From: Globodera rostochiensis
Taxonomy: Eukaryota; Nematoda; Chromadorea; Rhabditida; Heteroderidae
DNA: 64,000 nt
Direction: 5' to 3'
Assembly (NCBI GenBank): GCA_018350325.1
Contig: JAEVLN010000005.1
Span: 3,296,142 to 3,360,141 of the forward strand
Part shown: in pieces, positions 1 to 11,460 of the stretch
Numbering within the stretch: position 1 is the first letter of the stretch
Layout: every line of letters begins with the position of its first letter
Notes under the pieces: model-generated
What the model was told of the DNA's origin: nothing
Database searches by the model: none
Seen by the model: only the letters and a program-made list of their open reading frames with translations
Made by a program: the position numbers and the translations under genes

Positions 1-396
1 TGAGGCTAAAATTAATTTTTGAAAAAATTTTCAAAAATCAAAGATGTTGAAATTATGTATTAGACGATGTCATATGATAAATCTGATGTCATATTCGTGA
101 TCAGCGACTTGATAACCCCCGATTACTTCTCAGAATTGCTTAAAACCTCCATTTAAAAATAAAAAAATTCGGGACCAATGTTCTTTAAGATTACCAAACT
201 TTGTTGAGCCCCAGAATTGTGAGAAAGGAAATTCAAAAGTTAAGGTGTATAAAACTACTAAACTGTTTTTTAACACTTAAACATTTTAATTTTGCCCATA
301 TTTTTGATGAAAATTATCAAAAGCATGACTTTTTCCTGAGGGGAGGGTCGGCGGTGCCGATAGGCGCCACCGAGCAATTTTGAATTTTTGATGCAA

Positions 397-640
397 TTTG
401 TTAAGAGATTTGCAACCAAAATTTAAAAATGCGACAATTTGAAGCTTTTTAGGAATGGGGGGGGGGTGGGATGCGGGAAAATTTTAATGAAAATTTAACA
501 AGATTTGTTAAGAGATTTGCAACCGAAATTTAAAAATGCGACAATTTGAAGCTTTTTAGGAATGGGGGGGGGGGTGGGATGCGGGAAAATTTTAATGAAA
601 ATTTAACAAGATTTGTTAAGAGATATGCAATCCAAAATTT
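397..640. repeat. Tandem duplication, unit about 107 bp
   Basis: Two nearly identical units (about 397-503 and 504-611) and the start of a third. Each holds a run TTTGTTAAGAGATTTGCAAC, a G-tract after AGGAATG and the string GATGCGGGAAAATTTTAATG. The copies differ by very few bases apart from G-tract length, so the duplication is recent. No coding sense is apparent. Confidence 0.85.
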
Positions 641-2330
641 TTAAAATACGGTAATTTTTTGTTTTGAGTTTATTTGTAACAAAAGAAGTTGGCTTACAAA
701 ATTTTAAGGAAAAGTAATAAATGTTCATGCACAAAAAATTGGCAGAAGAGGAGGCATCGCAACTTTTCAACAAATTTTTAAAGCTTTGTGTATTAAATTT
801 TGGCACAATTCCAATTTGTTTTGTTAGAAATTTGACGGAACCGGAATTCCCGCAGGGCTTCTTTTGGGAAAGTTCCCCCGCCGGGGCCAATAATATATTT
901 TTTCAAAATTTAAAGTTCAAACTGATGCCAAGACCGGAGAATTTTCAATTTCTGAAACAATTTTTTCTTTATTTTTACCAATTCCCAATTCGGCGACGGA
1001 CGGAGGACGACTCGTTCCCGGCCAACTCGCTCACCCCCAACTCGTTCCCCTTTTCAACTGTTTTTTCGTTATTTATAACTTCTTTCAAAGTTAACCAAAT
1101 CAAACAATTTTGGTATCATTCGAAAGCTTTGTAGGAGGAGAAGCTATTAGCAAGCAAAAATTGCACAAATCGTTCAAAATTTAACATTGCCGATGAGGTA
1201 GGTGGAAAATGTGAAAAAATGGATTATTTTTTGTTGGTAAAAAGGCTTATCATTATCATCAAACCAAATCATCAAATCACTCACCAAAAACTCATCATCA
1301 CAGCGCCCGCCCGCCCGCGTCAATTCAATCCGTCCGCCGTCAAATCGATTCCGTCCGCCCGTCCCTTTTGCCCCAAATTGGTCGGTCGCTGTGAACTTCT
1401 TCGCCAAATTCATTAATTAATTTGGCTACTCCTTAATTGACTACTCCTTTCACACCCACCTGCCGCTCAATTTAATTGACATTCACACCCCCTCGTCCCC
1501 CATAGCTAACGGCATTTTTTTGGCAGAAATTTTAATAATTTTTTAATTTAACGTCTCTCAAAGAGTCTCGTCACTTTCTGCCTGAAAATTTGACATTTTG
1601 TAACATAAACACATTTATTTTTTGGATCAATTTTGGTACAGTTGTTTTCAATCAATCAAATCATATGATCTTGACATCATAATCAATGCTTTAATACAGC
1701 AGAAGCCAGTTTTTGAAAAAATCTAAGCAATCGGACTAATTTAATTACGGCGCCAGAAGACGCCCCAAATTTTTGTTTTTTTTTTGAAAATTTATTAATT
1801 AATCACTCTTAATCAGAGGTTCAATGCCATTTGACCTGGAATCCGGGCATTTGCCGGAGTTCCAACCCAATCCTGAAAAGCTTCCAAAAATGATAGGGTT
1901 GGAATCCCGGCTCGGGATCCGACCATCAAATAATACGAGGAGTTAGTAAATTTGAATTCAATAAATTTTTTTAAAACTCAGTAAAATTTGAATTTTACTA
2001 ATATTGAACCGCTTTATATTTTTGAGTTCAAATGTTCATTTAAACTCATTAATGCTTGCTGGTGATTGACCAATGTTTGATCACCACTTGACTGATCACT
2101 CACTGATTGGAGTGATCAAATGCGTCATCAATCAGAAATATCGCGTGCTGCACATTGTGATCAGACTGGATCATTCATTCATTCATTGGTGCTGAAGAAT
2201 TGAGTGCAAAAGCGATCGGCGCTGACTGATCGCTTCCGACGATTGATCCCTTTTTGATTGATTGGATGGACACATTTTTATTCCTGGCGCCATCTCCCAA
2301 TTTGGATTCCATCCAGAAAACAATAATTTT
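640..2330. other. Non-coding stretch, no supported gene
   Basis: A 137-codon open frame at 721-1134 (+) has no recognisable domain and an AT-rich, F-heavy composition, so I do not call it a gene. The segment around 990-1050 (ACTCGTTCCC repeated) resembles one at 56,790-56,830. From 2,040 to 2,250 the sequence is unusually rich in TGATCA-like hexamers. Nothing else is supported. Confidence 0.6.
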
Positions 2331-2331
2331 G

Positions 2332-2506
2332 TTGGTGGACGGTGTGCCGTGGTGGACGGTGTGCCGTGCCGTGGTGGACGGTGTGCCGTACCCTGGTGGA
2401 CGGTGTGCCGTGCCGTGGTGGACGGCGTGCCGTGCCCTGGTGGACGGTGTGCCGTGCTGTGGTGGACGGTGTGCCGTGCCGTGGTGGACGGTGTGCCGTG
2501 CCGCAA
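2332..2506. repeat. 22-bp GC-rich minisatellite
   Basis: About seven and a half copies of a 22-bp unit containing GGTGGACGGTGTGCCGTGCC, with a few substitutions (TACC, CGTG, GTGCT variants). Because 22 is not a multiple of 3, every frame reads through on both strands. This explains the repetitive VDGVPC-like frames; no protein is implied. Confidence 0.95.
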
Positions 2507-3702
2507 ATTTTGTTTAAATTTTACAAAATTTTTAAAATCCCTCCCCCAACTTTGGAATTCCGTTGGTGGAAAACCGCGTGCCCCGTATTACACAACACAT
2601 TTTATGTTTCCAAAATTTTGACGCGATTTGTCCTCGTGGAGAGTTTTTCAGTTTTATTCAATTCTTTGCCCCCCCCGGCGCAAATTTCTTTTTCTCTTTA
2701 TCTTATCAGCGGTTGAATGAAGTCCATCCACAGTCCATGTGCACAATAAAAGATGGTCCGATTCAACAAAAACAACAAAAATGGCGGTATTTTGAAACTA
2801 CCAAATTAATTTTATTATACTTTTTTATTTTGGAAAATTGAATTTTGTGCGCTCACATTTTTTTTCACCGTTTAGGCTATGGCACTAAGCGTATGGAATG
2901 GCTTTCTTTTTAAATTTATTATTTTGGGCATAATTATTCTGGCATAATAAAAGTCGGCACGACACGTGCCGTCCGCTGATCGGAGGGTTTTGGAGGGGAG
3001 GCCATCGTCACAATAATTTTATCACCGCAAAAAATTTTTGTTTTAAATTTATTTTTGTTATGTTTTCCTTTCTAAAGTTTTGTTGATTTTGAATTAAAAA
3101 TTAAAAATGTATTGGTATTTTAAATTAATTAACAAAATTTCAAATTTATTTATTAAAAATTCATATGATTATTGTTACATTTTTCTCTCAAAGCAAGAGA
3201 CTTACCTATTCACTATAAATTAGAAGTTGAAATGTGAGAAAGTTGAAAAAAGAACTTTTTTGGTATACTTTTTGGAATTTGCAAAAAATTCGCGCACCTC
3301 CGGCAAATGAATGAATGTCTCCCCCCCGGCGCTCTATCAAAAACCTGTTTAATCGTTATGATCGAACGGGACAATTTTTGTCCATCCATTCACTTTATTC
3401 ACTTATTTATATTGCATCATCATTATTTCACGGCACATTTGGCGGCACCGCACTTTTTTATCAGCAGAAAAAATTGGGGAGAAAAAAATGTTTAAAAACC
3501 CAAAACCAACAAAAAAAAGAATCCGTTTTTTGATCGAGTTGGGCGGGCAGAGCGCCTTGAACTAATCGAATTCTCGACCTGAACGCGCCACGGGAGCAGC
3601 AGGTTCCGGCGGAACCGCAAAATCGCTTTCACAATTCCCCCGAGATTTAGCGCTAAACTTTTGCTTAATTTTCAAATTTGCCTTTTTTACAAATTTTCAA
3701 TT
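2507..3702. other. Non-coding stretch upstream of the STAT-like gene
   Basis: AT-rich DNA with a few GC-rich islands (2,960-3,000 and 3,540-3,650). I see no gene, tRNA or clear transposon. The 3' part is presumably promoter or outron of the gene that starts at 3,785. Confidence 0.5.
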
Positions 3703-3784
3703 TTCAGGCGGAGTACTGCTTGCTGTTCACGAGCATTTTTTTTTGATTAATTTTGCTTCAACAAATACATATTTTTTATTCTAA
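3703..3784 (+). promoter_or_regulatory. Probable trans-splice acceptor and 5' UTR of STAT-like gene
   Basis: A pyrimidine-rich stretch ends in TTTTCAATTTTCAG at 3,708, about 76 bases before the ATG at 3,785. An isolated 3' splice site without an upstream exon, close to a start codon, is the usual look of a nematode spliced-leader acceptor. This is inference; only RNA could prove it. Confidence 0.5.
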
Positions 3785-6700
3785 ATGTCAGCAGTGCCAG
3801 TCCAATCACAGCCAAATAATATGAATATGAATACAACAAACAATAATAATAATAATAACAATAATATTATTAATGAATTTGCGCCGCTGCACATGGAAAT
3901 GTTTGAATTTGTGAGTGTTTTTATTAATATTTTTAAAAATATTTTAAAGAAATTCGAACAATTTTCGACATTTTGCGATCAAAAATTATTCAAAAGCATG
4001 AAGTCGATCATTACTTGCTTAATGTTGTGCCTGAATGATTTTGAGGCCAAAATTGATTTTGCAAAATTTGAATTCCAAAATTGATCGAGTTCGGGTCCGG
4101 GGTTCGGAATTGGTTGCTTTCTACATATGTGTCAGCTTATGACCGGGATCGGTCGGCAGAATCTCTCGGATTTTTTTTTTCAATATCACGCCCGACGACA
4201 TGGCGTCCCCGAACTTGGCGCAGTTCACTTACACCTACCGGCACATTTGTTGTTTAGCTGTGCACTTTTCACCGCGTCAAGCGCGTCCAGTCCAAGGACA
4301 CCACGCAGTGCGGCCAACTGCAGGAGGACCGGTCACTGAACAGCGAACAACGTGCCGAACTGCTGAACCGATCGGTCTACAAAATATTGGCCGAGACAGA
4401 AGCCAAAATTGCGGCACTTCCCGCCTCCACCACAACGGGCATTACCTTTTCAATTTGAATCAGACAATACCGTAGTAATGTGTTTGTTCATCGTTCAGAT
4501 ACCGTACCGATTGCCTATTTTGACGAGTGGAGCTTTTTGTGCTGGTCGCTGTTGTCGGTGGTCAACCGTTTGGAGGACGACTGTGACACCACCAACAAGT
4601 TGGATTATGCTGGCAAACACTTTAAGGTAGGAGGGATCTTTGCTCGACCCCTCGGGGGCGACATGTTCGGGTAGGGTTGCTCCCCAAGTCCGATCCCCGA
4701 AAATTTGGACAACCCCGATGCCCGACAGGCTAACCCCGCCCGACCCCCGACTTTTCCACCCCCAAAGGGGCGGGGAGCAACTCTATGTTCGGGGAAAGTC
4801 GGGGGTGCCATTTTGAGGGGGGGGGGTCAGATTGAAATGAGGCCCAAAATTTTGGAGACGTTGAGGCTCGCGGGGATCACTCGTCGAGGGCAATATGTCG
4901 CGGGGATGGAATGTCCGGAGTCTGGGATGAGGCCCAAAATTTGGGGGGGGGGAGGGTCGAGTCGTCGGGGACGCTATGGTAAATTTGGCTCAATTTTTTG
5001 CATTTTCGTCGGGTTATGCCCGTTTTTTCGTGTTCTTTCTGCCAAAACTATGAAAAATGGTGTTAACGTCTAAAATAAAATGCCAAAATGTTAGGAGAAA
5101 ATACACGCCGCACTCGTCGAACTGGTGAACAAAGCACACCGGATGCAACCGCCGCCCACCGTTCAGCCAAACGACCAACAATTTGAACGATTTTACCAGG
5201 TGGTGCTCGCGAAGGAGAAGATGTTCATATTTAAGCCGTTCATATGAAACAAAACTTTTTTGGCACCTTTTTAAAGCTCTCGGTGAGAACTGAATCTTTT
5301 GGCAATTTAAACATTAAAGGATTAAATCGATTCTTTCTTAACAATTATTTAAAAATTTAAAAATTTCCCCTACGGCGTTTTTCGGCACTGTCGGTACGCT
5401 CTTTGGCTTGCTTAAAAGTTACGCCGTTTAAATTCATTTTGTTTGTAATTTAAAATCGGATTGCGTCAATGTTAAGCCGGGAACCAAATGTCGGATGGAT
5501 GCTTAAATGTTTCATCATTTTTGGAAAAATTTAATAAATAATTAATAATATTTTAGGCTTATGTGACAGCGTTAATTTCACTGCACGAACTTTACACAAT
5601 GTGCCAACAAAAGTGCTTGACAAGCGTCGAATTTGAAGTGCATTTGGCCAATTTCAAAAAGCAATTGGTCGCCTCCGTGGCGCTACAACGCGAATTTGCC
5701 AATTGTGTAAGGGCTTCTGAACGGTCCGAAAACCGTCCCGGGAAGTTCAAATGTCTTAAAACTTTTGGCACTTTGACCCGATTTGGTCGAATTTCATAAC
5801 AAAAGTGTAGGCTTTCGATGAGTAGAAGCTAAGCATCTTTAAGCAGCAAGAAAGGCCTAAACGGTCAAATGCCACTGGTCAAAATGCCATTGACTGGTTG
5901 GCATTTTGATTTAGCGCCATCAGAGCTCATCGAGCGCTTTCATTTACATAGTATTATTTATTGAAGAAAGTTTAAAATTGACCTTCGCGGAAAGGAAGCG
6001 GCGCTTAAGACTTTTTTTTTGAAAAGAAAAATTTTTATAATAAGTTTAATACTTTTAAATTCAATTTTCTTTTTAGCACAGCAATTTGTTGTGGCGAAAA
6101 TTGCGCGAGCATCAAATCCATCGGATGACCAACTACGGCTACGACGACCGCACTTTCATGGACTCGGCCGTGTCCTTCTACGCGCACATGCTGTACAACT
6201 TGGGCGTGTTGGCTGCACGCATTCAGGTGACGAGGCAGGCGTTGTTCATGTTTTAGCAGTGAAACGTTTTTTTGAATCTGTCTGATTCTTGGCATTTTGC
6301 CAAGATTGGCATTCTGATCGGACAAAAAGGGGGGCCGAGTCCAAAAATCACTGAAATTTGCGGTTATGGTTAATTATGCCATCAAAATTTGTAAAAAAAC
6401 GAAAACCCTCGAGAGGGCTGGCTGCTTGTTTTTCCATCAGAATTCAGCAACAAAATGTGAACACTTTTCCCCTCCAGGGCTTTTCCGTCGAAATTCGTTC
6501 CAACAAATTGTTGGGCCCGACGGGTGCAAAATTGGTTCGGCCCCTGCTGGACACGGTGTACGGCATGGCGGACGCGTTGTTGGGCGACTCCATCATTTGT
6601 CTGGAGCCGAGCATCAATCCAATTTTGGTCACCAACAATCTGTGGGCCAATTATTTATTTGCAAATTAAAAATTTTAAATAAAATAAAAAGACTAAATAA

Positions 6701-9700
6701 TTTAAAAAAAGCAAAATTATTGTAAAATTTTAAGTTTTCCCATGAAAATTGTGTCGCTGTGCCGTTTTTGCTTCTTCCGCGACTTTTCCCTGCAAATTGT
6801 AAGTGAGGAAGTTGCGCAACAAATTCAGCAAGAAATGCGCCACCGCAAAACGTTTGAGCCGCCGTCGCCCGTCCGAAAGTTCGAAATTTATTTATTAAAT
6901 ATTTTTTATTTATAAAATTATAATTTTATTTAATTAATTTGTAAGGACGCCGTCAGCCGCCCTTCTGGCAATGAAACCGGCCACCGGAGTTAAGCGCAAC
7001 AATGCCCGGGCATCGGAGGGTAAAAATATAATATTAAAAGCAAAATTAATTTTAATTCATTTAGAAAATTAATTGGCAGAAGATTTAAAAAATTAAATTT
7101 ATTATTTCTCAGCTTTTTCAATAAACCAAAAATATTATATTTTTCATTATTTTTAACTAAAAATCAAGGGATTTGTTTTTAATTTAATTTATTTTTAATT
7201 TAAAAAAAATTAAAATTTATTATTCTCAGCTCCAATGAGCAAAAATATTATTTTATTTCAACTAAAAAATAATAAAACTTGTTATTTTAATTTAATTTTT
7301 TGGCTGCCAATTTCAGAGGGGGGCAATACGGCGCACAAAAAGTCGGATGTGAACTCGCGCGAATGCATTTCCATTCCGCCGCTGTTCGACGCGGAGCACA
7401 ACGGCTGGTGCGCCACGTACCCGCACCTTTTGTGCACAACGCGCCAAAAAGTTTTTATTCATTTTGAATAATTTTATTAATTTGTGTTTTAAATATTATG
7501 TTTTATTAAATTAAATTAAATTTATTTAGCGCATCATTTTTTATGATTTTTTCCCCCAAAGGATTCGCTTTTGGACGCGCGGTCGGCCATGCAAACCGGC
7601 AAAAGGCCCCTCTTTTACTTCCACGTCCGTGCCGAACTGTTCTCTTTTGCCGGCACTCTCTCCACCGCGCACACTCTCTCCCTCCCATTTACTATTGCCA
7701 CACGCCGAAATCAGGCACAAAAAAGGAGAAAACTAGATTGCCGGGAGGAAAATAACAGCAAAATTTTGAACTAGGGTTGGCACCTCGACGTTCGGGGAAA
7801 GAAAAATCGGGGTCTGGAAACAACAAATGTTCGGGTTCTGGGATTGATCCAAAATTGTCCGGGGTTTTCGGGGTCGGCGTGCCAACCCTGCACAAATTTA
7901 CAGGATTGTCAAGTGCAGCGGATGATGTCCTCCTACACGGCCACTTGCTTTTGGCTGTACGGCACGAATGTGCTGGACGGCCTGCACATCCAATGGTTTG
8001 ACGGAGGTGAACATTTTATTTTATATTTAGTATTTATTATTTAAAAATGATATTTAAATTTGTTTTATTTGTTAATTAAAAGTGCATTAAATTCCAGAAA
8101 TTGACTGGAAGCACTTCAAATTGCTGTACTCGCTGTACTTTGCGATGAATGCCGAAGTGCAGCGCACATTCACCGACGACGACTTCACCATTTTGCAGCA
8201 AAAAATGCACTGTCCCGAGTGCAGCGAAAGTGGGCTTAATTACCTAAATGATTGTTCGGGGGGGGGGCACAAAACAGAAGTTCCGTCGGGGGACCCGGGG
8301 GGTCGAGAATTTTGAGCAGTAACAATTATTCTTCATAAATTCGGATGCCAATTTTGGCACCAATGGAATGAATCCGAATGCCAATTTGAGCATCTGTACA
8401 ATCCCTGGCATGGACAAAACATTGTCTCCCCCCACCCGCAGGGGAAAAGCATTTTATGTGATGAATATTTTGCAGACATTTCGGCTGGTGCCCCGTTCCG
8501 TGTCAGCTTCAAAAACGTCCTTTGCCCGCACTTGCACTTCAGCGCGGCCAAATGCGACCTGCGCTTCAGCATTTGGCGCGGCATGCTCGAACTGTTGCAT
8601 TTGTTCAATGACGCCAAGACGGAGACGCGCCATTTGTGGGAGTGCGGACTGTTGCTGGGCCTCATGGAGATGAAAACTGTGAGGGGAATGGAATGTTTTT
8701 TTGACTCGAGACTCGATACTGACACCGAGCCCTGTGGCTTTTATTGGCTCGAGACCTGCTGGTGATGCCAACACTTTCGAGCAGCCCTACCCATACAACA
8801 TTTCTAAATCAACAAAATCTGACAAAATTGGAATTATGGACACTTTGAAAATCTGATCATTTTTGGTTGGTCCTCCTGATCTGCTTTGATACACGCCTGA
8901 ATTGGATTCAGATCAGCTCAGGCTCTGATCGATTGAACAAGAGTTATGGCCACTTTGGTAAACGATTTGATCATGATTTGGTCTGTCTGTCTTCATGATC
9001 TGATCTGCTTTGACTCACTCAAATAAATTGGGTCCAGATCAGACCATTGAATGGAATTTTAAGAAACTGATCACCTTGGTCATTCATTTGCACACCAAAT
9101 AGAATTAATGTTGGCATTTTTTGGGTCCACGCGCTGTTGCGCACGCTGCCCGGCTCGGGTCTGGCCATGCGTCTGTCGTTGGTGGCTGGCGCAAGCGTTT
9201 GCATTACGGTGAAATGCGTCGGCGGCGAACTGCTGGACTTGGAGCCGTTGGACGCCAAACGACTGCAGGCCAAGAACCTGCACGACTACCTGCAGGACAT
9301 CATCCTGGCGGAGAAGGTACAGCAACACAACACCAATTATAGAAACCGATCGGACAGTATCCGGACTCCGTTAAAAGTTGGCATTTTGCCAAAATCGTTT
9401 TAGGTCGATTTTGTGTTGGACGCCAACCACGAATGGCTGCACGGGGAGCAGGTGGCGCGCAGATGCCAAAAGTTTGCGCCGATTGAGTCCAACAACAGTC
9501 ACAACGCCAACGCGTCAACACATTCAAATCCGCCAAACACGCGCGAAATTGTGTCCAACGTTTTGCATGCTGGCCCCGTTGAGATGGAACACAAAATAAT
9601 GTTGGACTCATAAATTTTATTTCATCAAATTTTCCGGCGAGGGGGGGGAGGACCGGGGATCCCCGTGCCATTTTCCGTCCCCGTTCCCCGGTTTGGCATT

Positions 9701-11141
9701 ACATATTCATTTCATAAATGGTCCTGGGACAGAACGCCAAAGTACCAGTTTTTTTTAAATGGCGATTTTTTTTTTAAATTTTACCAAAATCTTAGCTTTA
9801 CAACAATGCGCGTCGCAGTGGTCACCTGCAAGTCAAACAACGCCGACCACAGCATTGAACCGGACGACGAATTTGGCGGAGAGCACCTCGTTAGTAGAGC
9901 ACAACAATTATTTGAAGCAATAGAAATGGGAAATTTTAACAGAACGCCAAATGCATCGCTTCTTCGCCAAGCCAAAACGGTGCCGCCGTCGGCGCCGACA
10001 CATTTGAGCACCAATTGCAGGCACTGCTGAGAAACCATGGCAAAACGGTGGCACAGGCGACGGAAGTGTTGGCACGACTCCGTCTGGACGGTTTGTTCGA
10101 CGCACAAATAATATTATATTATTTTATTATTTAATAAAAATAATTTTTATATATTTTTGATTCAAAATTGTTTTTAACAAATATCATTTTCAAACAATTC
10201 TTTACATACAAAATTTAAAGCATTTAAGTGCCGAATGTGTCGCCATCGCCCATCAAATGCCAACCCTCCCCCTCCGCCACGTTTGGCTATGACTTTGGGT
10301 GTTCATCACCCACCGTTGTTGCAGCTACTGCTTCCTCTTCTTCCTCCTCCTCCTCCGCCACACCGAAATGCTTAGCTCCTCCCTCCTTCTATCTACAGTA
10401 TCCGTGCTCGTCTGCCTCGGCACAGTATGCCCAAAGTACGTTCACGTTGTCCCAACAAAATGCGTGCGCGGGTTCTGTGCTCGATGGCGGCGGCGGCATC
10501 AATGCCAATGGCGGCGGCAACACGACGGTGCCCGTCTATTTCAGTTTGGCACCAATTCTAGCAGTTCCTGGCACGTCGTCCACCGCTTCGGGCGCTAATG
10601 CCGAGGTTAACGCACATTGTAATTATGTAGAAACTGCAACAATTATTCTTTTTTAAGTTTACGAACAGCAACCGATTTCCGTTGCTGAACAACAGTTGCT
10701 CGAGCAGTACCTGCTGGCAACAACAGCAACAACATCAGCAAACATCGCTGCCGCCCACCTCATCAAAGACAACACCAACAATGGCACCGCCGGTGATGGG
10801 CATGCCGATCAGCGGCTCCCACCACCAACAACAAGGGGCAGCGACAGCGAGCAGTAACAGCAACACCACCACCAACACGCAGTGTTATGTGCCACGTTTG
10901 CAGCACATGATGGAAAGGTTAGGCATATTCTCTCTAGAGTAAACGGGGTGGGGGAATATTTAATAAAATTAAATTTGAAAATAATTTTAGTTTTCATCCC
11001 CCGGCACCACCGCCTCCGGTGTTGTCAGCTCCGTTTTGTAATGGCAACCTGCAGCCGCACCAACAGCAGCAACAGCAACATTTTCATGCACCAAACAGCA
11101 GCAACGGGACGAGCATATGGCAAAACAAAAGCGATCAATGA
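3785..11141 (+). CDS. STAT-family transcription factor, about 20 exons
   Basis: Signal transducer and activator of transcription homologue, expected to act in the cytoplasm and nucleus. Phase-consistent exons: 3785-3910, 4258-4438, 4499-4626, 5095-5199, 5557-5706, 6077-6226, 6478 to about 6657, unresolved coding at 6740-7020, 7319-7450, 7562-7714, 7904-8006, 8098-8229, 8476-8678, about 9107-9316, 9404-9600, 9796-9889, 9943-10090, 10229-10605, 10658-10917, 10991-11141 (TGA 11139-11141). The start gives MSAVPVQ and an Asn run. A helical coiled-coil region follows. The DNA-binding domain carries [13 protein letters not shown] then [17 protein letters not shown] and [20 protein letters not shown]. 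The linker is [12 protein letters not shown]. The SH2 is divergent, with LAMRLSL in place of the usual FLLRFS, so the binding Arg is kept. The tail is Ser-, Gln- and Pro-rich. There is no obvious tyrosine directly after the SH2. The introns at 4439 and 7715 need GC donors. An AATAAA lies at 11,243. Confidence 0.8.
4672..4785. mobile_element. hAT-type MITE in STAT intron
   Basis: A 114-bp element with inverted ends TAGGGTTGCTCCCC and GGGGAGCAACTCTA, flanked by the exact 8-bp direct repeat TGTTCGGG (4664-4671 and 4786-4793). TAGNG-type termini and 8-bp target duplications are the hallmark of hAT elements. It lies in the intron after 4626 and has no coding capacity. Confidence 0.85.
7715..7903 (+). 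other. GC-AG intron with embedded hairpin
   Basis: The exon ending CGAAATCAG at 7714 must join GATTGTCAAGTG at 7904 to continue the STAT DNA-binding domain, so the donor is GC (7715-7716). The intron carries a hairpin-like segment (7773-7891) with ends AGGGTTGGCA and TGCCAACCCT, which resembles the other TAGGGTTG elements here but has no clear target duplication. Confidence 0.7.
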
Positions 11142-11243
11142 AAGAAGACACGCAAATTATGTGCCATTTTGGGAAATGATTTTGCAAAAATTATTCATTT
11201 TCCACCAAATTCCCCTTTTTATCCCCGCATATTTTTTGGCAGA

Positions 11244-11460
11244 ATAAACAAAAGCAAAACATTCAATTGACGGGGGAACTCTAACGAGCACAAAAGTGTG
11301 AAACTGTATGAATTTATAAGTTAGAAAATTAAAATTAATGCCAAATGATGTTTATCAAAAATTTAACTGGCGTCGAAACGTCCACGTCGCCGAAACGGCA
11401 GCGCCGAAACGTCCCCGGCGCCGAAACGACCCCTACTCCAATTAAGCAAAATTCGAAAGT
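11244..11460. other. Spacer between STAT-like gene and first SPRY locus
   Basis: Contains the STAT polyadenylation-type AATAAA and, at 11,370-11,440, four to five degenerate copies of a GCGCCGAAACGTCC-like unit. No gene is seen. Confidence 0.6.

Noticed and set aside
721..1134. 137-codon open frame on the plus strand
   Set aside because: No domain, phenylalanine-rich AT-driven composition, no neighbouring splice signals in a sensible arrangement, and overlaps an equally open antisense frame.
2183..2716. Open frames rich in VDGVPC or HRPPRHGTP on both strands
   Set aside because: They are translations of the 22-bp minisatellite in all frames.
8333..8774. Antisense frames of 106-130 codons under the STAT gene
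   Set aside because: Shadows of the conserved linker exon 8476-8678, which has the recognisable STAT reading on the plus strand.
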